A stretch of 39,123 bases of DNA from Pilasporangium apinafurcum (lineage: Eukaryota; Oomycota; Peronosporomycetes; Pythiales; Pythiaceae): positions 1-39,123 of the forward strand of contig BCKE01000104.1 of the NCBI GenBank assembly GCA_001600495.1. Direction: 5' to 3'. The notes below the pieces were generated by a model. That model searched no databases, was not told the origin of the DNA, and worked only from the letters and a program-made list of their open reading frames with translations. The position numbers and the translations under genes are program-made. Below are positions 9,613-21,676 of the stretch, one piece after another (the first letter of the stretch is position 1; each line of letters opens with the position of its first letter).

Positions 9613-12600
9613 TTATTTGGTTATTTGCTTCTCTTCAACTTTAGCGAGGTACTGTGTAGTGTCCTCTTCAATGTCTCTCAAGATTTGCTTCCGTGTTTCA
9701 TTAATATCTTGGGCAGTAAATGCTGATGGCGAGATAAGCAATTCCAAGTTAGTGTCTGTAACATCTTTTTTGATTGCCCCGTCTTCAGTATCGGATTGCA
9801 CCAATGATACGTAGCTTTTTAAAATCACTTCTGCAAACTTGAGCACATACACGCCGCAATCAAAACTGTTCTCCTGATGCGGAGCCTTCACATAAATAGG
9901 ATGCACACGGTCTTCCTCATACACCACATTATCTGACCCACGTCCAGATTTCTCCCACTCTAATGCAAGAAACCTATCGCATACAGTGACATCAGTATAA
10001 TAAACTACAGCGACCCTATGCACAGCACACACACCCTTTGAGGTTGCGAATGATTGCCGCTTTACTGTGATAACTACCCAGTGGGTCCAGTAGCGCAATA
10101 CACGACTTTGGTTGATTCTATAGGCAGCAAAACACCAAGCCACAACATTCAGCTTTGATAGTGAGCACACAACACTACAAATAGCTTTACCTCGTCAGTT
10201 GGATCCATAGTCGCCATCTTCGGATTGATAATGACGGCTATACTCCAATGCAAGCTATAGTCAAATACAACAGCTTATGAGTAACTGCCCACCAGCCCTT
10301 GTGTATTCTCGCCATTCGTACTCTTTATTAATTGGAATAAATATCATCGATCGGCTGAAGAAATCCGAATGAGTGAGCCAGGTCGATACGTTCTGGTAGC
10401 CCGCTTTCATCCGATCGCCAGGGGTATTCCCTTTTCCCATTCGAAGTCTCGAATAAAAATGAGAGCTCAAGAACAAAACATTTTTCTGAATAAGGGGACT
10501 TTTTTGGAAATCAACCAGCATCATTCGTCTAAACAAACATTCAAGCACATCATTAGAGCGGCACGTCCACGAATCCATTCACACACAAGCACTGACTTGA
10601 AATAATAATCAATGATGTTATCATTGAGGTATCGTTCTGGTTTCAATCGGGACACGTCCTGGCGGGTAATGGTCACAATATCGGACGAACATGGAGGTAA
10701 TGGGTAGGTAAGCTGAATTTCGTGGCAATCGCTCTCCGCTTCATCTGACTCAAATCCCCTACAACAGCAACGGGTCATCCCAATCCATCGACTTGAGTGC
10801 TTTAATACATCAATGCAACTTTCGTACTTTAGGTTTGCTTCTTTTCTACGCTTTGGGCGACCCGTGTCTTCTCTGACAGGAACATTTGAAGCATGACTAA
10901 GGAGTGCACAAAGATATAATTTACCCGTTTCACTGCTTCCGCTGCGCAGTATAAAACCAAATTAATATCTCAAGCGTTGAAGCAGGGCAAACAACTACTC
11001 ACATTCGCTGCACATCCGCGCAAGCACCACGCAACACATCTTCGAATCGTTCAAACATTTGTCCATCCTTTTGGTCATTTGGAGCTTGGACAACAATTAA
11101 TTGTTTGGTATCATCTTGATTCAAACAGCAAAATATTTTGTTGTTACCAGCGGCTGTACTCAAAAACAACAATTTCCTCGGCGACAAACCTTCACTATTT
11201 GGGTCGAAAAACCTTTGCACAAGTTTGTGGTCATCTCTCTGAGGAAGTGTACACTTCAGTGCCATGAAGGACGTTTCCGCCATCAATCTCTCGGCCACAT
11301 CCGCAATCTCGTCTAGTTGTGGTTGTTCTCCTTCTTCTGGCCGCCGATAAATACTAAAGAACAATTGTCAGTCTCTTGGAGAGTATTGTTTATGGTAAGT
11401 CACGTACTAAGCCTCCTTAACGTCCTTGTAATCAATCGTAATGTAAGGCATGAATTGCAGTCTTTCGTTCCTCTTCCCTCTATATGTGAGTGAACAGAGT
11501 GAGTTGTCAGTTTATGCAGCTAACAAAAAAACTAAAGATGATGCCTTGACCCACGACACACCTGATACTGCATATCCAAAAGCACTCTGACTGAACCATG
11601 AGATCAACTGAACAGAATAATTTCCCAATCCACGCGTCACAGTTTTCGATCGTAAACAATGAGTTACTCTTGATGACACTAACATCAATGTTTGCAACGG
11701 TCACATTGGATAAACTTGATTCATGCTCGTCTTGCTTGAGCGTTGTTGAGTCTTTGTTTTCAAACGTTTCCGGCTCAGAATCAGAATCGAGATGAATTGG
11801 TTGATCCGCACTCCCTATTGTATTCGTCTTACACTGAGCCAGTCGTGTTGAATATCTCCGCGTCTGGATAGAACTTTGCACGTCATAGTTTGTTTGTGAA
11901 GATACATATGAACGGCTAGTGCTGGATCGCAGGCTGAATCGAGTCGGCACCACTTCCCGCTTCCGTTTCATCGACCGCGAGGTTGGAGACGAGCGAATGG
12001 AGGATATATCCTCTTGCTCGTTCAACACATCCGAGCTCTTTGACGAGCCGAGAGACACGCGTGGTTTCTGCTTGGGATTCGTCGACTCAGCAGATGCTCT
12101 TGTGTTCCACCAGCCGCTTGATCCCTGTGGTTGATCGCTTGGTTGGATGAGATGCGGAGATCCCATTTCCAGTTTTGGTGCTGGAGCGCTCGCTGATTCC
12201 AAGGATTGCCGCTTCTGCTGCGGTTTCCCAAGGATACGTTTCGCGCCAGCAGCGGAGCGTCTTTGGATTGTCGTGAGAAATGCTTCTTGCTCTTTGGGTG
12301 GCATAAAGTTCTAAAAGCAAAGAGACGAGCAAAAAGTTAATTGTTTAGAAAACTAGGCCAGAGTGATTTATGCCATTGAGCGTCTTCAGCTCTTTCTCAC
12401 CCCCTGGCGGAGATTTTTTTCTTCGTTGTTCATGATAGACAATCCTGGGGCATTGATACTCGCTCCACTCGCAGGCACTTTCACATACTTTCTTGGGTGA
12501 TCAACTCCGTTCGCACGATCGTGTGGCAGTCGACGAGCGGCTCCATAATCTGATCCATTGCGACTATCATCGCCAAAGTTAAAATTCATCTCCTGGTCAT

Positions 12601-12954
12601 CACCATGGTGAACCATTCGTCTGGCGCGACTGAAAAGAAGCCAAATGCGAACGCAAACATCCATAATAACGTGAATTAAGCTTAGCTGTCCAAACCGAAA
12701 GTATAAAGATACATGGAATTAGCATCATCGCACCTACTGCCGCGTTCTTCCGCCACACGACGAAAATCTGGCGTAGTTTGGTCTCGCGTACGGGTTCTGC
12801 CATCGTGGTAGTGTGGGTTGCTAGGCGCACTCATGCGGTTGCGAAGTGCACCAAAACGTCTAGTGCGCGGTTGTTCCTCTGGTGTATGGATGCCGTCCAG
12901 CTCCATTTGCATCCTCGTATTTGCACGATTAAACCCACCGCCATATGTCTCCAT
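9613..12954 (-). CDS. SENP6/7-Ulp2-type SUMO protease
   Basis: Eleven exons (12954-12734, 12629-12401, 12310-11562, 11479-11408, 11353-11003, 10896-10828, 10758-10597, 10528-10322, 10254-10191, 10117-10035, 9973-9613) give about 855 residues. The C-terminal C48 peptidase opens with LKPERYLNDNIIDYYF. The triad is complete: histidine 689 in DLHWS, aspartate 719 in ALLDPLGSYH, cysteine 775 in SFDCGVYVL, with oxyanion glutamine 769. The catalytic block split by inserted sequence, and the PLGSYH context, resemble the SENP6/7 and Ulp2 branch that trims poly-SUMO chains. The N-terminal part of about 590 residues is mostly low-complexity and charged. Only the frame read here at 10117-10035 restores the aspartate. 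The acceptor at 10897 may instead be at 10873, and the 69-bp segment 10827-10759 is a frame-preserving probable intron. Confidence 0.86.
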
Positions 12955-13069
12955 CTCGTCCAGCGTGCCTATATTGGTGCATATGGATGATGAAGGAAAA
13001 AACCTTTGAAAACCGATACTTCCTCCAAGGGCAACTTTTTTTCTGGTGCCAGCTGGTTAGCTCCCGAAA
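12955..13069. promoter_or_regulatory. 115-bp divergent promoter region
   Basis: The start codons of the SUMO protease (minus) and the WW-helicase (plus) are only 115 bp apart, so this stretch must hold both promoters or a shared one. No TATA box or clear initiator is visible. Confidence 0.5.
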
Positions 13070-15895
13070 ATGACGAATGATGCAACATCGCATGCACTAC
13101 CGGACGGCTGGGTCATCCGTGTGTCTCGATCGAAAAGCAAAGTGTATTATTACAACACCAGAACGAAAGCGACACAATGGACACGCCCGTTATCAGTCGC
13201 GAATAGCAAACGCCAGCGCTCTGAATCCACTGATGAACAAGCAACAGAAGAAAAGGAAACACAACTGCAGTCGCGCATTCGCATCGCCATGCGTGTGGGT
13301 GGGTCTATCGGTGCGAAGAATAAGCGTATCCGCGCGGATACAACACCATTTACACCGTGGAGTCATCAGCTGCGCGCGATTGAGAAGGTAATCACTGCGA
13401 TCCAGCAAGCACCACAGCCGAAAACGACGCAACGATTTCTATTGCAACACAGTACTGGTGCAGGGAAGACAATGACCATGGCGGCATTGGTGCGTGTAAC
13501 TCTCACTTACTCTCTGATCTCTCATTGATCAATGCCATACTAGCGCATGCTTGTATGTAATACAGACACATCAATTGCTTTACTTTGAAGATGCTGATGG
13601 TGCACGTTTTCACACGATCGTGATCATGCTCGATCGTATCAAACTGGATGAACAAGTAGGAGACATAGTGGAGGCTTTTTTGCATCGGAATGGCATTGAA
13701 GAAGTGTTTCGTGCGGAAAGTATTGGTCATTTGGCGAAATTGTTGTCGATCGATTCCCAGCAGCGCGTCATCATCACGACGATCCAGAAGATGGGGTTAC
13801 TAGTGAAAGACGATGTGCTGCTGACGCGACTTTTGCATCAAACCAGTAGGGGTGACGATAACGCTGGTGGTGTAGCTGACAAAACGTCTTCCAACACAAA
13901 TGAGTTTAGTCGCATCGGTATTCTTACAGACGAAGCTCATCGCTCTCATACTGCTTCGACGAGAGAAGCAATCCAGCGTGTGATGGCAGCAGGAGAAGAA
14001 CACACCACGCCAATGACGGTACGAAAAACCCTCTGTGAGGACGAGATTATGAAGCTTACATGATTTGCTCGTACTCTAGTTTATTGGGTTCACAGCTACA
14101 CCCAACACTGAAGCCCTCCAGCTCTTCGGTTCCGTAACTGACAAAATTCTCCATCCGTTTGACTGCTACTCTATTGATCAAGCAATCAAAGATTTGCGAA
14201 TCATGAATGTGTTGCAAAACTACGTATGCATACGCTTCGACATTGAAACTGCCATTCCGACCGATGTAATGAAGACACTCATTGACGAATGCGCGCTTCG
14301 AAGTGTTCTCGACTTTGCTAGTGAGAGTGATACGGTGTTAAAAGTGAAGGCGCTACTCATGATGGAAGACTTTGAAGGCAAAAAAGTGAATTGGTCAAAG
14401 GCGAAAGTAAGTGACAGCACACTCTATCACTGTGTTATCATACTTCTATAGGCTGACTTGTTTATGCCGGTTGTGGTGTTCTCTCAGTGTATGATTGTAG
14501 CGCGTAGTAGGCGAGACGTGGTCCGCTACCATACGTTGGTCTCCACCTACTGCACGAATAGGTTTGGTCGAGTCTGAACAATGTATTTCCAACGCCATTG
14601 TGCCTGGTTGCCCTGATTGTTGATCCTCTTCAACTGTATGTAGGCAATTAGGCTGGAATGTTTATGCGGCATTCAGTGGGACTCTTGCTCTTGACGACGG
14701 TGTCACGTACGTCAGTGAACAAAATCTAAATGGTACGCACAATACTCTCGCCATCAGCGACGTGGTCATTGTTTGCGACAAACTTGATACGGGGTACAAC
14801 GATCCAATGCTTGCAAGTATGTATATTGATCGATACCTGCGCTCAAGCACTCAGACCGTACAACTCCTGAGTCGCCTCAATCGTCGTAACAAAGGTACAA
14901 AAGCGTTTTTTATTCTGCTAAATGGACGAACTATTTTACAATTGGTTGCCTTCAATATGATTAGATAAATCGAGCGTGCACATCATGGATTTTGCGAATC
15001 ATGCTGCACAAATTCGTAGAAGCTTTGCTCACTATTGGCAGGAAGCTCGAGTACCATTTATTTCCGATGCAATTGATGAACCTACTGAGATATCAAATTT
15101 CGTGACTGGGGTGACAATTCTATGCGATTTCTTGCCGACTCTCTACGAGGACAACGGTCAGTTATCAGTTAGCCGCATTGTGGAGGAAAATATTCTCCAT
15201 CTTGAACGAGATTCCTTTCAGCAAGTGCTGGATGCACTCCGACTCTCCGTATCAGCGTGGAACAGGCTTCATTCTCGACGATCTTCCCATCATATGATAT
15301 CCCACTCTCCTATCAGGTATGCATTCTTGTCTAATATGTTAGTTGCTGGGTACTGTTGATATGAATATTATTGCGTCTACTTAGCCACAAGATCCTATTA
15401 CAGCTAAAGAAAAAGGTTGAAAGCCATATTTCCGCGAAAGCGAATGAACCTAGGAACTCAGTGGAAGAGATCAAGTACAAAATGTCCACTCGTGTTCATC
15501 ATTATCAGAAGTCATTCATCGGGTCCATTTTCCCTCAGTCGCTTCTGGTAATACGGATATTATTTTTTGCTTCCTTCAATATAGTACTAACTTCAACAAC
15601 TTGAAACTTGGGATGTTGCAAGGCCCGAAGCACTAATAGTTGTTGTCTTTCCGATGGCATAATCAACCTATTGAAGTTCGGTCCATTGGAGAAATTTGAG
15701 CTATTCCTTGCACTATTGGGGCTACACAAACATCGACAATCGATCGATGACGACGTGAAGAACATTGCACTGGGTACTGATCAAAATGGCACAGCCCCAA
15801 ATCGGGAAGTGACCAGTGTAGAACATGGAGATCGAATACGAACCCAGATTTCCAAATTAAGAGGAATCTTGGTCGATTTACTAGAACAAAGTTGA
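13070..15895 (+). CDS. WW domain fused to HsdR-class SF2 helicase
   Basis: Eight exons (13070-13489, 13566-14018, 14080-14406, 14452-14561, 14644-14894, 14965-15316, 15385-15547, 15623-15895) give about 782 residues. A WW domain lies at about 10-42 (tryptophans 14 and 37, YYYN, proline 40). The helicase follows: HSTGAGKT with Walker A lysine 133, DEAHRS at 262, FIGFTATP at 292, DKLDTGYND near 482 and QLLSRLNRRNK at 510-520. STGAGKT, TTIQKMG, the tail of the DEAHRS motif, YSIDQAI and the DKL-TG / RLNR pair are characteristic of the motor subunit (HsdR) of bacterial type I restriction enzymes rather than ordinary eukaryotic DEAD/DEAH helicases. The N-terminal HsdR nuclease domain is absent. The donors at 14562 (GTTTGG) and the AAG acceptor at 15622 are atypical; a TACTAAC branch site 31 bp upstream supports the latter. 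The substrate is unknown. Confidence 0.8.
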
Positions 15896-15911
15896 TGCAC
15901 GGCAAGTGTCG

Positions 15912-18900
15912 CTAACGTGAATGTTCGAGCTTGCTAACCGTATCATATACTAGCTGCGACAGTCCATGATACAGCGTATTGAAATCTTCGTTCGAGTACG
16001 CAACTATGTCAAGAGTTCTGGTTGGTGTGATAATTGATAAGCAGTGTCGATCATCAGCAAACTTTGATACTGAACGCTGGAAAACTCGTGTATGCTTCCC
16101 TGTTGCGATCTCAGTGATGCTCGATACCAGTATGTTCTTCTGAAAGAGTACATTGCTTGGACGGAGTTTTTTGGAGCGTCCGTGAAGCTGCTGGTCGTCT
16201 TCAGTACGGATGTTGTGTGGCCTCGTCCACATTAATCGGGTGCAAAGTGAGTCAGAGAAAAGAAGTCGTGGGTGCGGTTTGCCTATTCGTCCATGCTGCA
16301 TACACAAATTTGTTGAGCTGTTTGACTGACAACCACAACGAGCATATAGTTTATACCTTTTCGACGATAAAACCTCTTTGAAGTTTGGTCGTAAACTTGA
16401 CAAGATCTTTAATGTCGTAGGCATGTCGTGGAATCATATTGATGTCATATTTATTCGCTGTTGTTTCAACTGAGTTAGTTGCTTCGCCAAAAGCGGTCAA
16501 ATGTAGTGGCGGAAGCACTGCGACAGAATCGGTTGCGTTCTGGTTCGACGATACCATTTGATGTAGTGTTTGAAAGAAGCTAGTATGTGCTGGTGACTCG
16601 CTGTACTTGAATCGCTCGACACTGTCACGGGTCTGGAGCTCAACTACATGGTCGAATGTGCCATATACACTGTGGCCGGTGCTATTTTCTAAAGCCACTT
16701 GAGTAATAGTCCGAATAGGCAAATAAAATGGCTGATTTGGTGTCGACATAAGTGCTGGCTTCCACGTGATGTGTGTGAAATGAGTATCGACAAATAATCT
16801 GCCTTCAGTCCATGTCTCAGGTTTACTTAGCTGTAAGTTAGTAACAAATACAACACGCTGAGTCATTGCCTCAGGACAATTCAATAGCAATAAATAATCA
16901 AACCTTGTGGAGTATGATGGCTGTCGACAGTGCATTAACATTGTCAAGTGACGGGGACCTTGGGTCAAGACCGCGATGAATACTGGACATAGTCTGAGAC
17001 TCATCACCACATTGTTCTCTTTCTTTCCGCGCCATGCGCTCACGCCATGAACGTTGTATCTTCATGCAGGAATGAATGTGGTGCGCACCAGCAGTGAAAT
17101 CTATGCCGGTAACTCCAGATGGTGTGATGACCCAGTCGGCTGATATTGCACTTTTCAAGTCATTATCTCCTGAGAGTCGACTGCCGTTCACACTCTCCTC
17201 ATCATATCGCTCATCTTCGTCCGTTGTCTCCGAATACCAGGACGCATCTGTTTCTGCTCTTTCCAGAATGTCTTCGCTAAGTGCTGTTCCAATAAATGAC
17301 AGCGTTGTTTCCGTATCTGCACGTTGAGGCCCACATGCAATTTCCATGCATCCTCGGCCCATTACATCCGTTATGCAATGACTCTCTTCTTTAGGAGATT
17401 GTTGAAGCAACGAGAGAGACGACTCTGATCCCACTGGAGAGGGTAGACTTGGGCTGGGAGCAATTGAGTCTGCTTCTTGATTTGAAAATCCACCCATCGA
17501 CTCGCCTCGGAGTGATACCTCAAAGTCGTCAAACCACTGTATTGAATCTGGTGATAAACTCGCAGCCTTTTCATTGGGATGCATTTCGATCGCTTGTATA
17601 AGCTCTTGAATTTCTTGTTCCCATTGATCAGTTGGCTCCGTTGCTGTAGATATTTATCAACAGATATAATCATTAAAACATCAAGTGTTGATCTGATATG
17701 TGTATACTTACGATGTGCAGTCATGGGCGTTTGTTCGTTGTTGTCGATACAAGTCATTTCTTCACTTGCTTCGTTAAGTGTCCTAAGCTCACAATGGCTC
17801 AACTCAAGCTGCTGGCCATTCTCTGGACGATCCATTTGAGTGGAAATTGACGATTCTTTGCCAGTCGAATTGATGCCAGTTAATGCAATTCGAAACAGGA
17901 CATGCACTGCCCATTTCAACTCAAGACTTGGACTGCATGCTGTCGGAACTGACGGACGCGGTTGTAGTGACACAGATGGGGATATTTCTTCATGATTTTG
18001 GTGAGCTATGGTTGCGCCAATACCAGATGACTGATCATCTCGATATTTCTGATACATTTGTGTTCGCACAAACGCACGTACGAAACCTACTTCTCTGTCA
18101 GAGAAGCTCTGGCCCGCATTTTGGTTAGTCACTACTTCAGTCTTCATGCATTCTCGAAGCAACTGCTCAATATGACGACGAATGCGACGAATGACTATGT
18201 CCACGACAAAAGGAGCAACGCTTCGGTCAACGTCGTGCGAAAGAAGTGTCCCATGCCGACTAAGACTAGACAACTCTCGGGATAAATGATCACTTTCTGG
18301 TAGTTTCAAATCATCGAATACAGCAAGGTCATCGGAGTGTAGCTCAACACAATTATCTATCAAACGAACAATGCATGTCCCCTTCGCCAAGTCAAAGCTA
18401 TTGGGAACCTTGTCAACTCCGCAAATCAATGGCACTGGGGCCTGGACGGATTTAAAGCACAAAAATGCATAAGTTATGAGCAGGATTACATCATAGATGC
18501 GCTTACTTACATCCATGTATTCATGCAGTAGTGGTGGTAAAACTGTGATTAGTGGGCCCGCCCAAACCAACGGATGGAGTAGCGACGCAATCCCCAACAC
18601 CGCAGCAGATAGATACGATAAATTTTCGCACACTATGATCACTTTCATTTCCAACAATAAGATGCCCAGAACTTGAAGGATCTTATCAAGAGATAAACAC
18701 AAGAGCAGTTGGGGCAGTGCCCACTGGAGTAGTAGCGTAGTTTTCTCGTTTGTTCCATCTTCTACACGCGGTCGACACAGTAGTAATGGATCCACTTGCG
18801 ATGGTAAGGCATTTATTGCTAAACTTTCGCCTTCACGTGGAATCGACGATGCTTTCAACTTTCGTAAAACTTCATCAATCACATGCGCGTGCTATCCAGT

Positions 18901-20106
18901 CACAACATCAGATGAATGAAGGCTGAGAAAAGTCTGACTGCTTTATAACCTATAGACATATGAGGTTCAATACCGTATTGGACACGATGCTGCTGAGCGA
19001 TGTAATGTCTTCTTGCGTTTCCAGGTCCCTCGAATGGTAATCTGAGCGAATGCGTCAGTTTAATACAATTTCTGCATCGCAATTGCTTCATTTCACGCAC
19101 CTAGCAATCGTCTCAAAATCGCCCGAAAGAATGGAATGAACGGGAACTGAGACACGATACAGTAACAAATCGGGATCCTCATGGCAGTCGATTGACCGTT
19201 GTTCATCAACGGGATCTTTACCGACCCTTTCATACATAACGCGTACTGAACGTCTTGACCCTGGGACCCTCCTCCGGAGAGCATCAACACGAAGAAATTG
19301 GCTTCGCTAGAGTTTGGCGACGGCGACGATTCGTGATCTTCATACGTGGAAACGATACCTTTTGGAAAGCAGAAGTGCTCGATACTCGTCGCATTGAATT
19401 GACTTTCAGGAGGATATGCAAACGCAACCGTAGCTTCAAACACGTTCTTTTCGTGATTCCAAAAGTTGCGAATGGCAATGTCGGCCAGGTCTGGCGCAAT
19501 GATTACGAGATAATCGAATAACGTCTGGACCTTATCAGGAGAGGTAATGCTGGAGCTCTGTCAATCGTAGTTTAGTGATAGGTGTATGAATGAATTCATT
19601 ACTAATCTCTTTTACCTCTGAGTCGCTTGCAGCAAGCAGTGTTGGTGCAGCTTGTCGCTCTCTCAAGTGCACTAACTCACTCTCTACTGCTTTCTCTAGC
19701 GTTTCAAGCGAATGGTAGACTCCATCGAACAAATCTACATCTGTTTGCGCTCTTCCAAGTGTTCTTCCCTTCGGAACATTAATCCCGTTTAGCTCCAACC
19801 ACGAGGAAAGATTCTGAAACCTCTCCATGTCCATTGCTGATGTCATGCGGTGGAGCGTGGCGTTACGAGCCATCACTGATGCTGCAGAATCCGACTGTAT
19901 CCCATCGAATGACTTTGAATGGAGAAGAGGCTTAGGACGAGTGCTCCACTTCCGCACTCTAGTTTTTTACATAGGAATGCTTCAGACACATATGTAGGTA
20001 TCGACTCCAGCCATACATCGACTTATACACACCTGCCCATGCCGCCAAAGATGGATTTCTGTCGCGTCGATCCGCTGCCACCGCCCTCGTCGTCACCATC
20101 ACTCAT
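15912..20106 (-). CDS. DENN-domain Rab regulator with C-terminal PH-like domain
   Basis: Nine exons (20106-20033, 19958-19616, 19557-19101, 19041-18974, 18891-18511, 18441-17712, 17643-16904, 16830-16357, 16295-15912) encode about 1216 residues. The upstream DENN part lies at about 150-330, with FPFIPFFRAILRRLL. The central DENN core (about 330-470) contains LEMKVIIVCENLSYLSAAVLG, then HPLVWAGPLITVLPPLL, followed by APVPLICGV. A dDENN-like helical part follows. A basic IQRSWRERMARK stretch resembles a single IQ motif. The last exon begins HGRIGKPHPRLLF and reads as a PH-like domain. DENN proteins are GDP-GTP exchangers for Rab GTPases on membranes. The subfamily is unclear. The start at 20106 is the only methionine that splices in phase to the next exon. 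The 69-bp intron 18510-18442 has no in-frame stop. Confidence 0.85.
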
Positions 20107-20203
20107 TGCATTCACTGCCTTTCAACAATCCGTTTCTTCTTCAACATACCAAATATTACCTTTTTTTGTGAAAATGTCTCTGATCAAGCTACTTTTGTCT
20201 CTC

Positions 20204-20211
20204 TCATTTTT
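20204..20211 (+). promoter_or_regulatory. Initiator-like TCATTTTT upstream of PEX13
   Basis: The TCATTTTT lies about 80 bp before the PEX13 ATG in the 178-bp interval shared with the divergent DENN gene. It matches the core of the oomycete initiator but not the flanking element, so this is a weak prediction. Confidence 0.3.
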
Positions 20212-20284
20212 GTTGAGCAGACTGTTTTCACTCTTGAAGAACGGAATAGAAAGGAGTTGAGAGAGCGAGTAAGCAGCAAGACAC

Positions 20285-21527
20285 ATGGCGACAACTAATA
20301 GCAGCACCAGACTCTCTACAACGTCTACCTCCATGGAATCACCAGCAAAACCTTGGGAACAGAGGCAGACGGCGGCCACTCGCAGTGGTAAGGAGTTGAA
20401 CTACTCTACATTCTCTGTCGTTAGCTGATACAGAACTTGATTACTTGTGTTTCAATGTGCAGCCTCCAATACCGCGCTTCCTGTGTCTCGCACCACATCC
20501 AGTGCTCTATCGTCCGCTGATATCGGGAGTAGTGGAAGCCCTGCTGCTATTTCCTCTTCTGCATTAAGCCAGCAGAGCATGATGAGTCCAACCACCACAA
20601 ATGACTTTGGAAACTCGATGACAGCTTACGGTGGTTCTTCGTATGGAACAAACGGATACGGTAACACAATAGGCTCCACGTACGGAACAGGTGGTTACGG
20701 CGGATATGGTGGAATGAGCACGTATGGAGGTGTTAGTGGATACGGAGGAGGTTATGGTGGATATGGGAGTACGTATGGCGGATATGGTGGTGGGTATGGT
20801 GGATATGGTTCTATGTATGGCGGCTATGGACGAATGGGCTATGGTGGTGGAATGATGGGGGGATTGGGTGGTGGGATGATGGATCCCAACGGCCAGATGG
20901 GCTGGTTGTCGAGCTTCAATCATACTGTTAGCTCCATCGGTCAGATTACAGAGGTGAGAATGGCTTTTGAATGAAGCTTATATGCGCAAACATCTTACCG
21001 TTGACGAATGATGTTTATATAGATGCTGGGGATGAATGCTGAAGCATTAAATTTTTGCATTGGTGCGTATATGTCTATATTATTTGTTTACTTGGCAACG
21101 ACGTTATACTAATATTGTGTGCATTGTAACAGGGAGTTTCGTACATTTTGTCGAGCGAATAGGAGCCATGTGCGCGAGTATGGCTGCCAGCTTGACCCCA
21201 CGTCAGCCTCGACAGGGTACACACCATCTACTCTCATCCTGTCTTATTTTCTAAGTCTGATTGCGTGTATGTTTGGATGATCATGTAACAGGAGAGCCGC
21301 CTGTGACAGAAGAAGAAGAGAAGAGCCGTCGTCGTCGAGTTCGAATCTTCCAATGCATTGTTAGTATGGTTGCATTCACATGTCTCTATAAATGCTTGCG
21401 ATGGGTCACCAATCTGCGAAACAAAACTCGACGGCCACTGCTGACTGCTCCTTCGGCTAACTTAAATCGGAGTTTGGAGAATATTTTCCAGAACACAATG
21501 GGTCGAAGCACACCGATTCTTCAATGA
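20285..21527 (+). CDS. PEX13: Peroxisomal import docking protein PEX13, no SH3 domain
   Basis: Five exons (20285-20387, 20463-20953, 21023-21062, 21133-21216, 21292-21527) encode 317 residues. Residues 20-25 are PAKPWE, the signature N-terminal motif of PEX13. A tyrosine/glycine-rich stretch covers about 90-175. The conserved helical region follows, with FVHFVERIGAMCASMAASL. A basic run precedes a hydrophobic segment near the C-terminus (QCIVSMVAFTCLYKCL). PEX13 docks cargo-loaded PEX5 at the peroxisome membrane, and YG-rich PEX13 segments are reported to form a permeable conduit. No SH3 domain is present, unlike yeast and animal PEX13 and like plant forms. Exon 3 is only 40 bp. The gene converges on MOCS2A. 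Confidence 0.87.
20627..20881 (+). repeat. Imperfect Tyr/Gly codon repeat within PEX13
   Basis: This part of PEX13 exon 2 is a degenerate tandem array of TATGG(T/A)GG(A/T)-like units coding YGG, GYGG and GGYG, with scattered Met, Ser and Thr. Copy number is likely to vary between strains. Confidence 0.75.
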
Positions 21528-21676
21528 GTTTGTCAACAGGTTCCCAACCTATGTAGATTATGAGGTTTCTTTTCAGATTATGAAGCATGCAATTATTGCC
21601 TTCTACTGATCATATACATAAATAACCTCGGTGTGAGATGTTCCTCGTTGTGTATGTTCTTGATTCCTCCACAAGT

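Noticed and set aside
9613-10170. Reading the SUMO protease 3' part as one continuous frame
   Set aside because: The continuous frame runs through an intron (10034-9974) and, before it, uses the wrong frame for 10117-10035. Only the spliced frame restores the catalytic LLDPLGSYH segment.
10920-10960. Extra 17-bp micro-exon in the SUMO protease (after a CAG at about 10955)
   Set aside because: Including it shifts the next exon into a frame with a stop; joining 11003 directly to 10896 keeps the frame open.
13070-15895. Complete type I restriction-modification system
   Set aside because: Only the motor-like part is present. There is no nuclease domain, no HsdM or HsdS neighbour, and the gene is intron-rich, so it is not a bacterial operon or contamination.
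20564-20923. Minus-strand Thr/Ser-rich frame opposite PEX13
   Set aside because: It is the antisense shadow of the Tyr/Gly codon repeat.
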